Made by a program: the position numbers and the translations under genes | Shown: piece after piece, positions 33,260-41,486 of the stretch | Numbering within the stretch: the stretch's first letter is position 1 | Layout of the letters: each line of letters opens with the position of its first letter | Assembly (NCBI RefSeq): GCF_900659615.1 | Contig: NZ_CAACUY010000028.1 | Coordinates: forward strand, 1 to 64,000 | Reading direction: 5' to 3' | Source of the DNA: Actinomadura fibrosa | GTDB lineage: Bacteria; Actinomycetota; Actinomycetes; Streptosporangiales; Streptosporangiaceae | DNA: 64,000 nt | Notes under the pieces: generated by a model | The model's input: the letters and a program-made list of their open reading frames with translations, nothing else | The model's database searches: none | Told to the model about the DNA's origin: nothing

Positions 33260-33772
33260 GTGTTGCATGAACTCGCCGATGCGGCGGCCATCATCCAGGC
33301 GATCGCAGTGATCCTGGGAATCCTGTTCGCGGTAGTACAACTCCGCCAGGTGTCGATGGCCCGCAACCTGGAGACGATGAACACCCTCTTCGACGGATTC
33401 GACGAGCTCTCCACGTATGCCGAGAGGAAGGCGATCCTCGATACCGGCCCGGTCGACCCGGCCACCGCTTCAGAGCGGGACCTTCTGCTCTACGCGCGAC
33501 ATGCCGACTTCTTTCACTCCCTCGGCTTCTACTCTCGCAACAAATTCGTGTCGCGCCGGTATCTCCTGGAGCTCTACAGCGGCGGGATCATAAGCATGTG
33601 GCAGTGTCTTGAGCCGTTCGTGCAGTACATGCGCGATGAGAAGGGTGTATCGAACTACAGCCACGACTTCGAGGACCTGGCCACCGCCGCTCGCGCGTTC
33701 CGAGCGAAGAGGTTCCCATCCGAGAACCTCAGCTGGGCCGCAGGAATATCGACTGGCGACGGGACCGGCTGA
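33260..33772 (+). CDS. Small membrane protein (DUF4760-like)
   Basis: The 170-residue protein has one N-terminal transmembrane segment (AIIQAIAVILGILFAVVQLR), then a cytoplasmic helical domain with ARNLETMNTLFDGFDELSTY, LLLYARHADFFHSLGFYSRN and LLELYSGGIISMWQCLEPFV. This layout resembles DUF4760-type proteins, which often occur in accessory regions. GTG 33260 has GGAG 7 bp upstream; the longer frame from 33164 is Cys/Arg-rich and not supported. Function unknown. It is divergent from the giant operon. Confidence 0.7.
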   Translation: MLHELADAAAIIQAIAVILGILFAVVQLRQVSMARNLETMNTLFDGFDELSTYAERKAILDTGPVDPATASERDLLLYARHADFFHSLGFYSRNKFVSRRYLLELYSGGIISMWQCLEPFVQYMRDEKGVSNYSHDFEDLATAARAFRAKRFPSENLSWAAGISTGDGTG

Positions 33773-34089
33773 GCACGATCTGAGTCTGGACACCCGCGAC
33801 GGGCTGCCGTCCGGAGCGGACTGTCCCCGTGCGGCGACCGAGTACGGCGACGAGGTGATCGCGCCGTCCGCCATGGTCGGCGGGAGTTCAGCGGTGAGCG
33901 CGGGCAGCGGGAAGGCTTTGCCAATTCGGTTCTCGTCCAGGGAAACGTGATGTGCGGGGCCGGTAATGGACATCTTCTGTGGGCGGTGGGATGTGGTCCT
34001 CGGCGGGGTTCGACGATCATGATGCTGCGTGTCCGGGTGGCCTGTTCGCACCGGGCGGGTCGCGCGAGCGAATCGACGAAGGAGCGCAT
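33773..34089. other. Intergenic region, no convincing gene
   Basis: Just over 300 bp. Short frames occur on both strands, one on the minus strand at about 33800-33950 with a mildly protein-like translation (FPLPALTAELPPTMADGAIT), but no start or homology supports them. AAGGAG near 34079 belongs to the next gene. Confidence 0.45.
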
Positions 34090-35856
34090 GTGCAGCATGA
34101 CGTCCGAGTTCGCAGGAGCCGCGGGTCGCGTCAACGCCGGGTCTTAACGGCGGCGGCTACCGGGATGGCGATGATCGTGGGGCTGCTGGCGGGGCCGCTG
34201 GACGGCTCCGCGATGGCGGCCACGGTCGACACCACGCGGAACAATGCGTGGACCTCGTTCGCCAACAACAGCATCACGTCTTATGCGTCGTGGAGCGGCG
34301 CTGACGGGACGATCGGGGTGAAGCTGCCCGACGGAAAGGTGTCGTTCGCCTTCAGCGACACCCTGCGCGGGCCGGTGACGCCGGAAGGCTTCCATCCGCC
34401 GTTCCAGACGGCCGGGGTGTTCAACTCGATGGTGATCGCCGACAGTACGTCCGCGAGTGCCGCCCTGCAGACCGTCCGGGTGCTCGACGAGGGCAACAAC
34501 TGGAACGCCAAGCCGCTGGTTCCCGCGGACCCGGGATACAAGTACTGGGCCGGAGACGGAGGGGTCTACGGGGGCCGGCTCGTCCGCTTCTACACCCGGC
34601 TGACCGCGGGGCCCTCGGGCTGCTTCATCGTCGGTGAGCCGAAGAGCACCTACGTCGCCAAGTTCGACTTGACCGACCCCAACGGCCGTCCTGAGCTCCC
34701 CACCTACAACGCGGGGGCGTCCTATGCCATCAGCCCCACGTTCGCGCCGCAGCACATCTCCTGGGGCACCGCGATCCTCGATGACGGCGGCTACACCTAC
34801 ATCTACGGTTCGGAGGACGACTGCGGCCAGCCGGACCGCCGGCTGCACATCGCCCGGGTGCCGACCGGTCAGTTCAACCAGCCGTGGGAGCAGGTAGCCG
34901 ACCTGCCGATGCCGAACGGGCTGGGCAGCGAGTTCAGCGTCTCCAAGGTCGGCAGCACGTACCAGCTGATCACCCTGAAGGGCAACGACCGTGTGATCGT
35001 CGCCTACCCCTCCTCGACGCCGGCGTCGTTCGGCGGGACGCCGACGGTCCTGTACAACCTCCCGGTGTACAAGTCCTCGGACCTGCTCCAGTACGCGGCC
35101 CGCATGCAACCGGCGCTGACGACCTCCAGCGAGGTCGTGCTGAGCTACAACACCAACACCGTCCGGGTCAGCAAGGACGGTTGCGTCGACGAGAACGTCC
35201 TGGACGCCTCGATCTACCGGCCGCGATTCGTCCGGCTCTCGCGCAGCGCACTTCCCTCGGCGTCCAGCGCCGCACGGACAACGACCGCTGCGCCATTCCC
35301 TCCGACGGCGACCGCGGCCCGGCGGGGCCTGGTCTGGAACACCCAGGGACTGGCGGGCCGCCCGGCCGCACAGGCGACCGCGCAGGCGATGGCGGCGGCG
35401 TCCGTTCCGATCCCCATCGGGAGCGTCGTCTGGGGGCCCCGCGACGCTTGCGGCGCGAACGCCTCCCCGTCCAACCTCACCGCGACCAAGGACCCGGCCC
35501 CGGCCCTGACGACCAAGGTCACCTGGACCTACAAGGGCCCCACCGTGGACACGAGCGTCGCCCGCTGGACGCCCAACGAGGGCTGGAGCGCCCTGCCCCT
35601 GATGCTCCTCGGCGCCTCGCCCCTCCCCGCCGTCCCAGCCATCCAGAGCCCTCCGCTCAGCGTCCTGTCGGGGACCCCGCAGCGCGTCCAGTGGACCGAC
35701 ACTCCCTACGCTCAAAGCGGCCAGACCATCAAGTACCAGCTCTGCATCAAGCCCGCCAACCGCGGCATGACCCCCGACGTCAACGACACCGACGGACGCT
35801 GGCAGGAGGGCGAACCCAGCCCCGACTGCCAGTTCGTCTCCCTCACGATCCCCTGA
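34090..35856 (+). CDS. Secreted beta-propeller-like protein (DUF4185-like)
   Basis: The 588-residue precursor has a basic, RR-containing N-terminus, a hydrophobic core (VLTAAATGMAMIVGLLAG) and an Ala-rich cleavage region (SAMAA-TV). The mature part has DGTIGVKLPDGKVSFAFSDT, NSMVIADS, YWAGDGGVYGGRLVRFYT, then WGTAILDDGGYTYIYGSED and GSEFSVSKVGSTYQLITLKG. This blade-like pattern is seen in DUF4185/GH43-like propellers. The C-terminal third is Pro/Ala-rich, with a final Trp/Cys region. GTG 34090 follows AAGGAG by 5 bp. It may bind or cleave a polysaccharide; no catalytic triad was assigned. A terminator follows 13 bp after the stop. Confidence 0.8.
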   Translation: MQHDVRVRRSRGSRQRRVLTAAATGMAMIVGLLAGPLDGSAMAATVDTTRNNAWTSFANNSITSYASWSGADGTIGVKLPDGKVSFAFSDTLRGPVTPEGFHPPFQTAGVFNSMVIADSTSASAALQTVRVLDEGNNWNAKPLVPADPGYKYWAGDGGVYGGRLVRFYTRLTAGPSGCFIVGEPKSTYVAKFDLTDPNGRPELPTYNAGASYAISPTFAPQHISWGTAILDDGGYTYIYGSEDDCGQPDRRLHIARVPTGQFNQPWEQVADLPMPNGLGSEFSVSKVGSTYQLITLKGNDRVIVAYPSSTPASFGGTPTVLYNLPVYKSSDLLQYAARMQPALTTSSEVVLSYNTNTVRVSKDGCVDENVLDASIYRPRFVRLSRSALPSASSAARTTTAAPFPPTATAARRGLVWNTQGLAGRPAAQATAQAMAAASVPIPIGSVVWGPRDACGANASPSNLTATKDPAPALTTKVTWTYKGPTVDTSVARWTPNEGWSALPLMLLGASPLPAVPAIQSPPLSVLSGTPQRVQWTDTPYAQSGQTIKYQLCIKPANRGMTPDVNDTDGRWQEGEPSPDCQFVSLTIP

Positions 35857-35868
35857 CCTGACCCCCCG

Positions 35869-35905
35869 CCCCGCTGGACCGGCCCGAACAGCCGGTCCAG
35901 CGGGG
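35869..35905 (+). terminator. Terminator hairpin after the secreted propeller gene
   Basis: A perfect 15-bp stem (CCCCGCTGGACCGGC at 35869-35883 with its complement at 35891-35905) closes a 7-nt loop, 13 bp after the stop codon. No U-tract follows. Confidence 0.8.
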
Positions 35906-36399
35906 CACCAGGGCTGGCAACTCGCCCAGGTTCCTGGTCGACGCCAGATGGACCGGCACCAGCGACTACGACGGCGAGCGCCGCTACACCTGAATCCTGG
36001 GCCAGTTGCGCGCACGCCGCGACAACTCCGCCGCCATGTCGTGGCCGGTCGTCAACGCCGTGCTCAACGACCTGGCGGTGACCCGGCGAAGCCTGCGGTA
36101 AATATCGCGACTAGCGCTCCTGAACCATTCGGTTCAAGAGCTCTCCTAGGTCGATATTACGCCCGGCCGCAACTTCACTCGCTCAGGCACGAAGACCCCT
36201 CATGGTTCTCTCGGGCATTTCGGTGACCATGCGCTTTGACTGGGAGAAACCGGCGAGCCCGACTGTGACAGCTGCTGCTGGCGAAGCCACCGAGTGTTCA
36301 CCGCAAATCCCGGCAAAGCTGGGGAGAAAGGGCTCTCAAAGGCGAGGAAACGACCTACGGTGAGGATGGGTTGTCGTCTTGGGGAAGCGGGGCACAGAG
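35906..36399. other. Gene-poor stretch with possible gene remnant
   Basis: Almost 500 bp. One plus-strand frame reads FLVDARWTGTSDYDGERRYT, a TGA near 35993, then continues in the same frame with AMSWPVVNAVLNDLAVTRRS to a TAA near 36100. It looks like the decayed end of a protein, but the family is not recognised. A 58-nt stem-loop at 36101-36158 follows. The rest is AT-richer and leads to methyltransferase 3. Confidence 0.4.
36101..36158. repeat. 58-nt imperfect palindrome (long stem-loop)
   Basis: AATATCG (36101-36107) pairs with CGATATT (36152-36158). CTAG pairs with CTAG. GCTCCTGAACC (36116-36126) pairs with GGTTCAAGAGC (36131-36141) with one mismatch, around an ATTC loop. It is distinctly AT-richer than the region. 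It could be a small palindromic mobile element, a terminator or a structured RNA. Confidence 0.65.
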
Positions 36400-37215
36400 A
36401 TGGATGGCGCGCACGATCCGGATTCGCCGCCGACCCCGGAGATCGATACCTCGGTGTCGCACTCGGCGCGGATCTGGGATTACTGGCTGGGCGGGAAGGA
36501 GAACTACGCGGTCGACCGGAGACTGGGTGATCAGATCGCCGAAGTCCTCCCCGACATCGTCGAGCAGGCGCGCGCGGATCGCCTGTTCCTCGGGCGCGTG
36601 GTCACCTACCTCGTCGCTCAGGGCATCCGGCAGTTCCTGGACATCGGCACCGGGCTGCCGACCGCCGACAACACCCATGAGGTGGCACAACGACGCGCAC
36701 CTGACGCCCGCGTCGTCTACGTCGACAACGATCCCCTGGTGCTCACGCACGCGCGGGCCCTGTTGACCAGCACCCCGCAAGGGGCGACGGCCTACCTCGA
36801 CGCCGACATGTACGCGCCCGAAGCCGTCGTGGAGGGGGCGCGGGCGACGCTGGACTTCACCCGGCCGGTGGCGATCACGATGCTCGGCGTCGTGTGGCAC
36901 ATCACCGACGACGCGCAGGCTCGCGACATCATCCGCCGACTGATGGACCAGACGGTTCCGGGCAGCTATCTGGCGATCGCGCATCCGACGCTGGAGGTCA
37001 CCGGCGAGAAGATGGCCGAAGCGATCCGCCAGTGGAACCGGTTCGGCAAGCCGCCGGGCTGCCACCGCGACCCGGCCCAGCTCGCCGGACTGTTCGCCGG
37101 ACTGGAACTGGTCGAACCGGGGATCGTTTCCTGCACCCGATGGCGTCCGGAGAACACGTCGTTCGGTGAACCGGCCGCCAGCGACCAGTACGGCGGTCTG
37201 GCGCGCAAGCCGTGA
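36400..37215 (+). CDS. SAV2177-family SAM-dependent methyltransferase (copy 3, module B)
   Basis: The 271-residue paralogue has EIDTSVSHSARIWDYWLGGK, DIGTGLPTADNTHEVAQRRA, VVYVDNDPLVLTHARALLTS and the tail EPGIVSCTRWRPE. ATG 36400 starts MDGAHDPDSPPTPEIDT; a TTG at 36379 would add seven residues. It is most like copy 2 in this window. It precedes the DUF5753/TPR-like pair on the same strand, with 400 bp between. Confidence 0.9.
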   Translation: MDGAHDPDSPPTPEIDTSVSHSARIWDYWLGGKENYAVDRRLGDQIAEVLPDIVEQARADRLFLGRVVTYLVAQGIRQFLDIGTGLPTADNTHEVAQRRAPDARVVYVDNDPLVLTHARALLTSTPQGATAYLDADMYAPEAVVEGARATLDFTRPVAITMLGVVWHITDDAQARDIIRRLMDQTVPGSYLAIAHPTLEVTGEKMAEAIRQWNRFGKPPGCHRDPAQLAGLFAGLELVEPGIVSCTRWRPENTSFGEPAASDQYGGLARKP

Positions 37216-37615
37216 CCTGCGGAACGCGGCACCCGCCGCGAACCGGTCGCAAGCAGGCACGGGGAGCGCAACGGGCGTCTGCCGGGCACGCGCTTCCCCG
37301 GTCACCACCGACCCGGGCGTGAGCCTGGCCGCCGAAGCACTCGTCGTCCAAGCGGGCGGAGTTCAAAGTACTGGGTGGTATTCGCACTCCTGGACGGCGG
37401 GGCAAACCACTCATGCCGGACCTGTTGCGGCGCGTCACCGGCTATGACTGGCGGGAGTTGCAGCGAACTGGTACGGCTGGACACTAAGCACCCAAACTCG
37501 ACCTCCACCTGGTCAAGCCCATGCTCCTCGGCGCTCGCCCGCAGTGGAGGCCGCGCGGGTGCGCGGCCCGCACGGACCGACCCCACGAACGGCCCCACGA
37601 GGTGAGGAGGGCGGC
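37216..37615. other. Intergenic region between methyltransferase 3 and XRE regulator
   Basis: 400 bp with no convincing gene. One very short frame (about 37410-37484, MPDLLRRVTGYDWRELQRTG) is mildly protein-like, but too short to call. GAGGAGG at 37604-37610 serves the next gene. Confidence 0.4.
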
Positions 37616-38524
37616 GTGAGCGTGATGCCGAGCGGTCTGCTCGCCGCCCAGGTGTCACAGCAGATGAGCGCCGACGAGGCTCCCGGCCCCACCATGCCGC
37701 GGTTGCTGCTGGGCGCCCGGCTGCGCCGGCTGCGCCGCCAGCGCGGGCTGCACAAGCGCGACGCCGCCGCGGTCGTCGGCTCCGAGGCGCGGCTGGCCGG
37801 CCTGGAACTGGGGCTCATCGGCACTCGGCTTCAGGAGGTGGTCGCGCTGTGCGACCTGTACCGCGTCGAAGAGCACGCCACCCGGGTGGCCCTGGTCGAG
37901 CTGGCCCGCCAGTCGCATCGCCCCGGCTGGTGGCTGCGCCACCGCCGCGTGATCCCCGGCTGGTACGTGCCCTACCTCGGAGCCGAGCAGACAGCCAGCA
38001 CCATCCGCTGCTACACCTGCCAGTTCATCCCGGACCTGCTGCAGACCGCCGAGTACGCGCAAGCCCACATCCGGCTTCTGCACCCCCAGATGCCGCCGGC
38101 ACGGCGGCGGCAACTGCTTCAGCTGCGCATGGAACGCCAGCAGATGCTCTACCGCGATGAACCCACGCGGTTGTGGGCGGTCCTGGACGAGGCGGCACTG
38201 CGCCGCCCCGTGGGAGCGGTCCGAACGATGTACGACCAGCTTGAGCGGCTCCGCGACGTCTGCCTGCTGCCGCAGATCACCATCCAGGTCATGCCGCTGG
38301 CCGGCGGGACGCCCGCCGTTCTGGGCAGCCCGATCACGCTGCTGCGCTGGTCCGCCGGCGAACTCGCCGACCTGGTCTTCCTGGAGCAGATGAACTGCGG
38401 GGTCTACCCGGACCGGCCCGACGACACCGAGCTCTACCGGCACGGCCTGAACCTGCTGGTCGCGCAGGCGCTGCCACCCAGCGAGAGTCCCGAGTTCCTC
38501 CGCACAATGATCAACTGCCTGTAG
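37616..38524 (+). CDS. XRE-family regulator with DUF5753 domain (module B)
   Basis: The 302-residue paralogue of the 14687 gene has the HTH (LLLGARLRRLRRQRGLHKRD, LELGLIGTRLQEVVALCDLY) and DUF5753 (YLGAEQTASTIRCYTCQFIP, DLLQTAEYAQAHIRLLHP, LWAVLDEAALRRPVG, ITIQVMPLAGGTPAVLG). GTG 37616 follows GAGGAGG by 5 bp; the open frame to 37544 is not supported. It lies 173 bp upstream of its TPR-like partner. Unlike most DUF5753 regulators it has no DUF397 gene beside it. Confidence 0.9.
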   Translation: MSVMPSGLLAAQVSQQMSADEAPGPTMPRLLLGARLRRLRRQRGLHKRDAAAVVGSEARLAGLELGLIGTRLQEVVALCDLYRVEEHATRVALVELARQSHRPGWWLRHRRVIPGWYVPYLGAEQTASTIRCYTCQFIPDLLQTAEYAQAHIRLLHPQMPPARRRQLLQLRMERQQMLYRDEPTRLWAVLDEAALRRPVGAVRTMYDQLERLRDVCLLPQITIQVMPLAGGTPAVLGSPITLLRWSAGELADLVFLEQMNCGVYPDRPDDTELYRHGLNLLVAQALPPSESPEFLRTMINCL

Positions 38525-38697
38525 TCGTTCGATAGCGAATATGGCATGTGGCACAGACGCGCGGCCGCGCCACGTGCCAGGCTGACCCTCGGCCGCACGC
38601 CCCGATCCGGCCGATGACCCGACATGCTTGAAGGGGCGTGCCGTCCGCCGGCGCGTGACAACGGGCTCGGCGACCGCAGCGGAACCAGGAGGGTGCG

Positions 38698-39810
38698 ATG
38701 GCGAGGGACACCGGCCGCTTCGATCCCCACGATGCCCCGCTGCCGGCCACCCGGGCAGCGGGGTCCCCGCACCCGTCGGTGCACCCGCCGGTCGCGCCGA
38801 GCGTCCTGGTCCCGGGCGGATACCGCAGGGCACCGGCGGGCAGAACCGACCGGCCGCGACGCCACCGTTCCGCCCCGTGCCGCACACGCGCCGAACCGCC
38901 AGGCGGCAAGCGTCCCGAGCAGGCCTCGGGCCCGACCAGCAGCGACCGGGACGTGATGGCTCACCACCCCTTCCTCCCCTCGGGGCACGGCGACTTCATC
39001 GCCGAGCTCCAGCGATTCCGCGCCGACTGCGGCGACCCGCCCTACCCCGGCGTGATCAGCAACGTCGAACGGCTGGAGACGCTGTATCCGCTCAGGCACC
39101 CGCGCAAGACCCTGCCCACCACCCTGTCGGCCTCCGCCATCAGCCAGGTCTTCAGCGGCTCACGGCCCCGCCTGCCCTCGGCCGAGCTCCTGGCCGTCCT
39201 CGTGCTCGCCCACCTGTACTGCGCCGTGGAGAACGGCAGCGTCCAAGGCGATCCCGACACCGGTGCCCCGCGGCACTGGCAGGAGATCTTGCAGGCGTGG
39301 CAGGCACGGCGCCGCCAAGCCCAGCTCGCACAGCGGCCACCGTCCTCAGACGACCAGCCGCCGGCCGATCACCGGCCGAGCCCTACCGTGAACACCGCTC
39401 CGTCCGGCGGCCGTCGCGCCGACCCCGTCCATCCGACCGAACCCGAGTTGGAAACGCTCAGCGCCCACGGCCCCTACGGCGCCGTCCTGGCCGAGCGAGC
39501 ACGAGACGGCGACAGCCACGCCATCTACCAGATCGCTGTGATCCTGGCGACCAACCCGTACCACGCCGCCGGCGCGCTCGCCTACCTGCTCGATGCCACG
39601 GCCGCCGGACATCTCGACGCCGCCGAGCTGGTCCCCTCCCCCGGCCAGCGCGTCGACCATCAGCGCGTCCGCGCCCACGCCGGCGAACTCGCACGCGCCG
39701 CCGAGGCACGAGGCGACCAAGCGGCGGCGCACGCTTTCCGCTCCTGCGCCCTCCAAGCCGAACTCGGCGAGACCTCCGCCGCCGCACCGGAGCACGACGG
39801 CAGCGACTAG
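38698..39810 (+). CDS. HTH-like plus TPR-like helical protein (module B partner)
   Basis: The 370-residue protein has an N-terminal low-complexity extension of about 85 residues. A domain homologous to the 15748 protein follows (GDFIAELQRFRADCGDPPYP, then LSASAISQVFSGSRPRLPSA). Then come a polar linker and C-terminal helical repeats (AIYQIAVILATNPYHAAGAL, YLLDATAAGHLDAAELV). ATG 38698 follows AGGAGG. An internal ATG (MAHHPFLPSG, near 38956) might be an alternative start, since conservation only begins there. It has the same partner relation as module A. Confidence 0.75.
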   Translation: MARDTGRFDPHDAPLPATRAAGSPHPSVHPPVAPSVLVPGGYRRAPAGRTDRPRRHRSAPCRTRAEPPGGKRPEQASGPTSSDRDVMAHHPFLPSGHGDFIAELQRFRADCGDPPYPGVISNVERLETLYPLRHPRKTLPTTLSASAISQVFSGSRPRLPSAELLAVLVLAHLYCAVENGSVQGDPDTGAPRHWQEILQAWQARRRQAQLAQRPPSSDDQPPADHRPSPTVNTAPSGGRRADPVHPTEPELETLSAHGPYGAVLAERARDGDSHAIYQIAVILATNPYHAAGALAYLLDATAAGHLDAAELVPSPGQRVDHQRVRAHAGELARAAEARGDQAAAHAFRSCALQAELGETSAAAPEHDGSD

Positions 39811-40362
39811 GACCGCGCCTGCCCTCCAGCCTTCCCCCGGTGCGGTGATCTGCGGGTAGCCCGACGCCATGCCGCCTGTCGGCTGTGAGCTCGTTGTGCC
39901 TTGCCAGTCCCTACGCCACTGCCTTCAGACCAGCCCGGCACGCGCAGCGGGGACGCGGCGAACCTCCCCAAGCCAGGCCGTGGCCGTCCCCGCCTGGTCG
40001 GCTGCGCCCTGGTTCGTCGGCTGCTGCTGCGGTCGCCTCGGCCCGCGCCCGGGGCCGCGCCACCACCGTCCAGCACACATTCCGCGCGAATACCGTGTTT
40101 CATCTTCCAGCAGACATATGCCGCCCATTCACCGAGGCTGCATCATTGCCGACATACAGCATCGCTGTGCGGCGCTCAACGAACGTGCACCAACGTTCAC
40201 CGGCCTTCACCGGCATCTTCGCCGCCTTCACGATCATGCCTTTCTTCGCCGTCGGCGCTGGTCTTGCTTCGATCGCTCCTGAGAACCAACCGAATCGCGA
40301 GACAGTTATGCCACTTCATGCCGACACACAAGCCTTTTCACGTCACACGAGAAAAGTCCCCC
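39811..40362. other. Gene-poor region before the cyclase-like locus
   Basis: About 550 bp. The first half is GC-rich with no protein-like frame. From about 40070 on it is AT-richer, with short repeats such as TTCACCGG twice in a row (near 40197-40215) and repeated AACG/CGTT tetranucleotides (near 40170-40200). The promoter for the cyclase-like locus is likely here. Confidence 0.4.
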
Positions 40363-40686
40363 ATGTCTCTTCCGTTCACTGCCTCGCAGCAGCGGAGCCG
40401 CCTGGTTCCGCATCGCGCTCAGGCCCGATGCGCCGGTGACCGCCACCTCCGTGACCGTGCACGCGGCAGCGTCGACGAACGCGCCCACGGGCGCGCAGGC
40501 GCCGGCCCACAAGGCCCAGAAGAAGTCGCTCTCGGGATGGCACTGACGACCGTGTGGATGCTGAAGACCGGCCGGCTTCTGGATCGAGACCCGATCCTGC
40601 ACGAACTCACCGCAGAAGAACTCATCGAGTTCTGGAGCGATGACCTCTACGAATGCGCAATCAATCAGGAGACGAAGACCCAATGA
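40363..40686 (+). pseudogene. Small protein gene with apparent frameshift(s), coupled to the cyclase-like gene
   Basis: The sequence makes best sense as one product read in two frames. ATG 40363 opens with MSLPFTASQQ. The next protein-like stretch is in another frame (AAWFRIALRPDAPVTATSVT, up to KKSLSGW, about 40394-40533) and hits TGA at 40538. The ending (ALTTVWMLKTGRLLDRDPIL, then LTAEELIEFWSDDLYE) is back in the first frame. Adding one base near 40531 would join SGW to ALTTVW smoothly. Its TGA overlaps the next ATG (ATGA). It could be real decay, programmed frameshifting or sequence error. No family is recognised. Confidence 0.45.
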
Positions 40687-41264
40687 GCGGCGCTAAGCCC
40701 CGCCACCACCTGCTCATCGCCACCGACATCACTCGGTTCTCACAGCGCGACGAAGCGGCGCAGATCCTCCTGCGCAAGGTCATGTACCAGATCACCCGGC
40801 AGGCATGCGACACCGCCGGACTCCCCTGGCACACCCTGAGCCCCGAAGACCGCGGCGACGGCATCCTGCTGGTCTCCTCTCGGGCCGGCCTGGAGACCTT
40901 CCTCACCACGCTGATACAGGAGCTGCGCGCCGGCATCCAGGCCCACAACCGAACCGCCCAGACGGCCGACCACCGCCTGCAGATGCGCATCGCGCTGACC
41001 GACGGTTACGTGCACCGCGACGAGTACGGCGTCACCGGCACCGCCGTGAACTCACTGTTCCGGCTGCTCGACGCCGAACCACTCAGGAAGCAGATCCAGG
41101 AGGCCCAGGCCGACTTCGGTCTCATCGTCTCCGATTCGGTCTACCAAACGGCAGCCGGATACCACCTCATCGATCCCGGGTCGTTCAGCCAGGCGGATGT
41201 CGACGTCAAGGGCACCCGTCTCACCGCCTGGATCCTGGACCCGATGCCTGGGCGGGAGGCCTGA
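40683..41264 (+). CDS. Stand-alone nucleotide-cyclase-like protein (class III fold)
   Basis: The 193-residue protein is a single cyclase homology domain. It has the first metal Asp in LIATDITRFS, the second in EDRGDGILLV, and a GTAVNSLFRLLDAEPL segment with Asn and Arg in the positions that stabilise the transition state in class III cyclases. The residues that select ATP or GTP are not obvious. It shares these motifs with the N-terminal domain of the STAND protein at 45219. The start overlaps the preceding small gene as ATGA. The likely role is second-messenger synthesis or nucleotide sensing in a signalling or defence module. Confidence 0.75.
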   Translation: MSGAKPRHHLLIATDITRFSQRDEAAQILLRKVMYQITRQACDTAGLPWHTLSPEDRGDGILLVSSRAGLETFLTTLIQELRAGIQAHNRTAQTADHRLQMRIALTDGYVHRDEYGVTGTAVNSLFRLLDAEPLRKQIQEAQADFGLIVSDSVYQTAAGYHLIDPGSFSQADVDVKGTRLTAWILDPMPGREA

Positions 41265-41320
41265 CAGGAACCACCGCACACGCGGACACCCCGCTGCCGA
41301 TCGAACGCCGCCTGGCGGCC

Positions 41321-41342
41321 GAAGCCGGCTTTCGGCGGCTTC
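41321..41342. terminator. Hairpin between convergent cyclase-like and ABC genes
   Basis: GAAGCCG (41321-41327) pairs with CGGCTTC (41336-41342) around an 8-nt loop. It lies in the 220-bp space between convergent stops at 41264 and 41487. Confidence 0.4.
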
Positions 41343-41486
41343 ACCGAGGCACCCGCCGGTGCGGCGACCAGTGCGACGACGGCCGCCATCAGCGGGACGA
41401 CGGTCCACAGGCGACGGAGGATGCCGCGGAGGTCGGCGGGGACGGGCGGCGCCACGGAGGGGACGGGCGCCGCCCGCCGTGCGAGG

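Noticed and set aside
36116-36141. Possible tRNA T-arm (GGTTCAAGA context)
   Set aside because: No acceptor, D or anticodon arms fit around it; the sequence is explained by the palindrome.
40170-40230. Short repeated tetranucleotides and TTCACCGG copies as a possible CRISPR or origin-like array
   Set aside because: The units are too short, irregular and without spacers; at most a regulatory region.
39901-40686. A 261-codon plus-strand frame taken as one gene upstream of the cyclase-like gene
   Set aside because: Its first 150 codons are Arg/Pro/Ser-rich and not protein-like. Only the last 50 look real, and the better preceding sequence lies in another frame.
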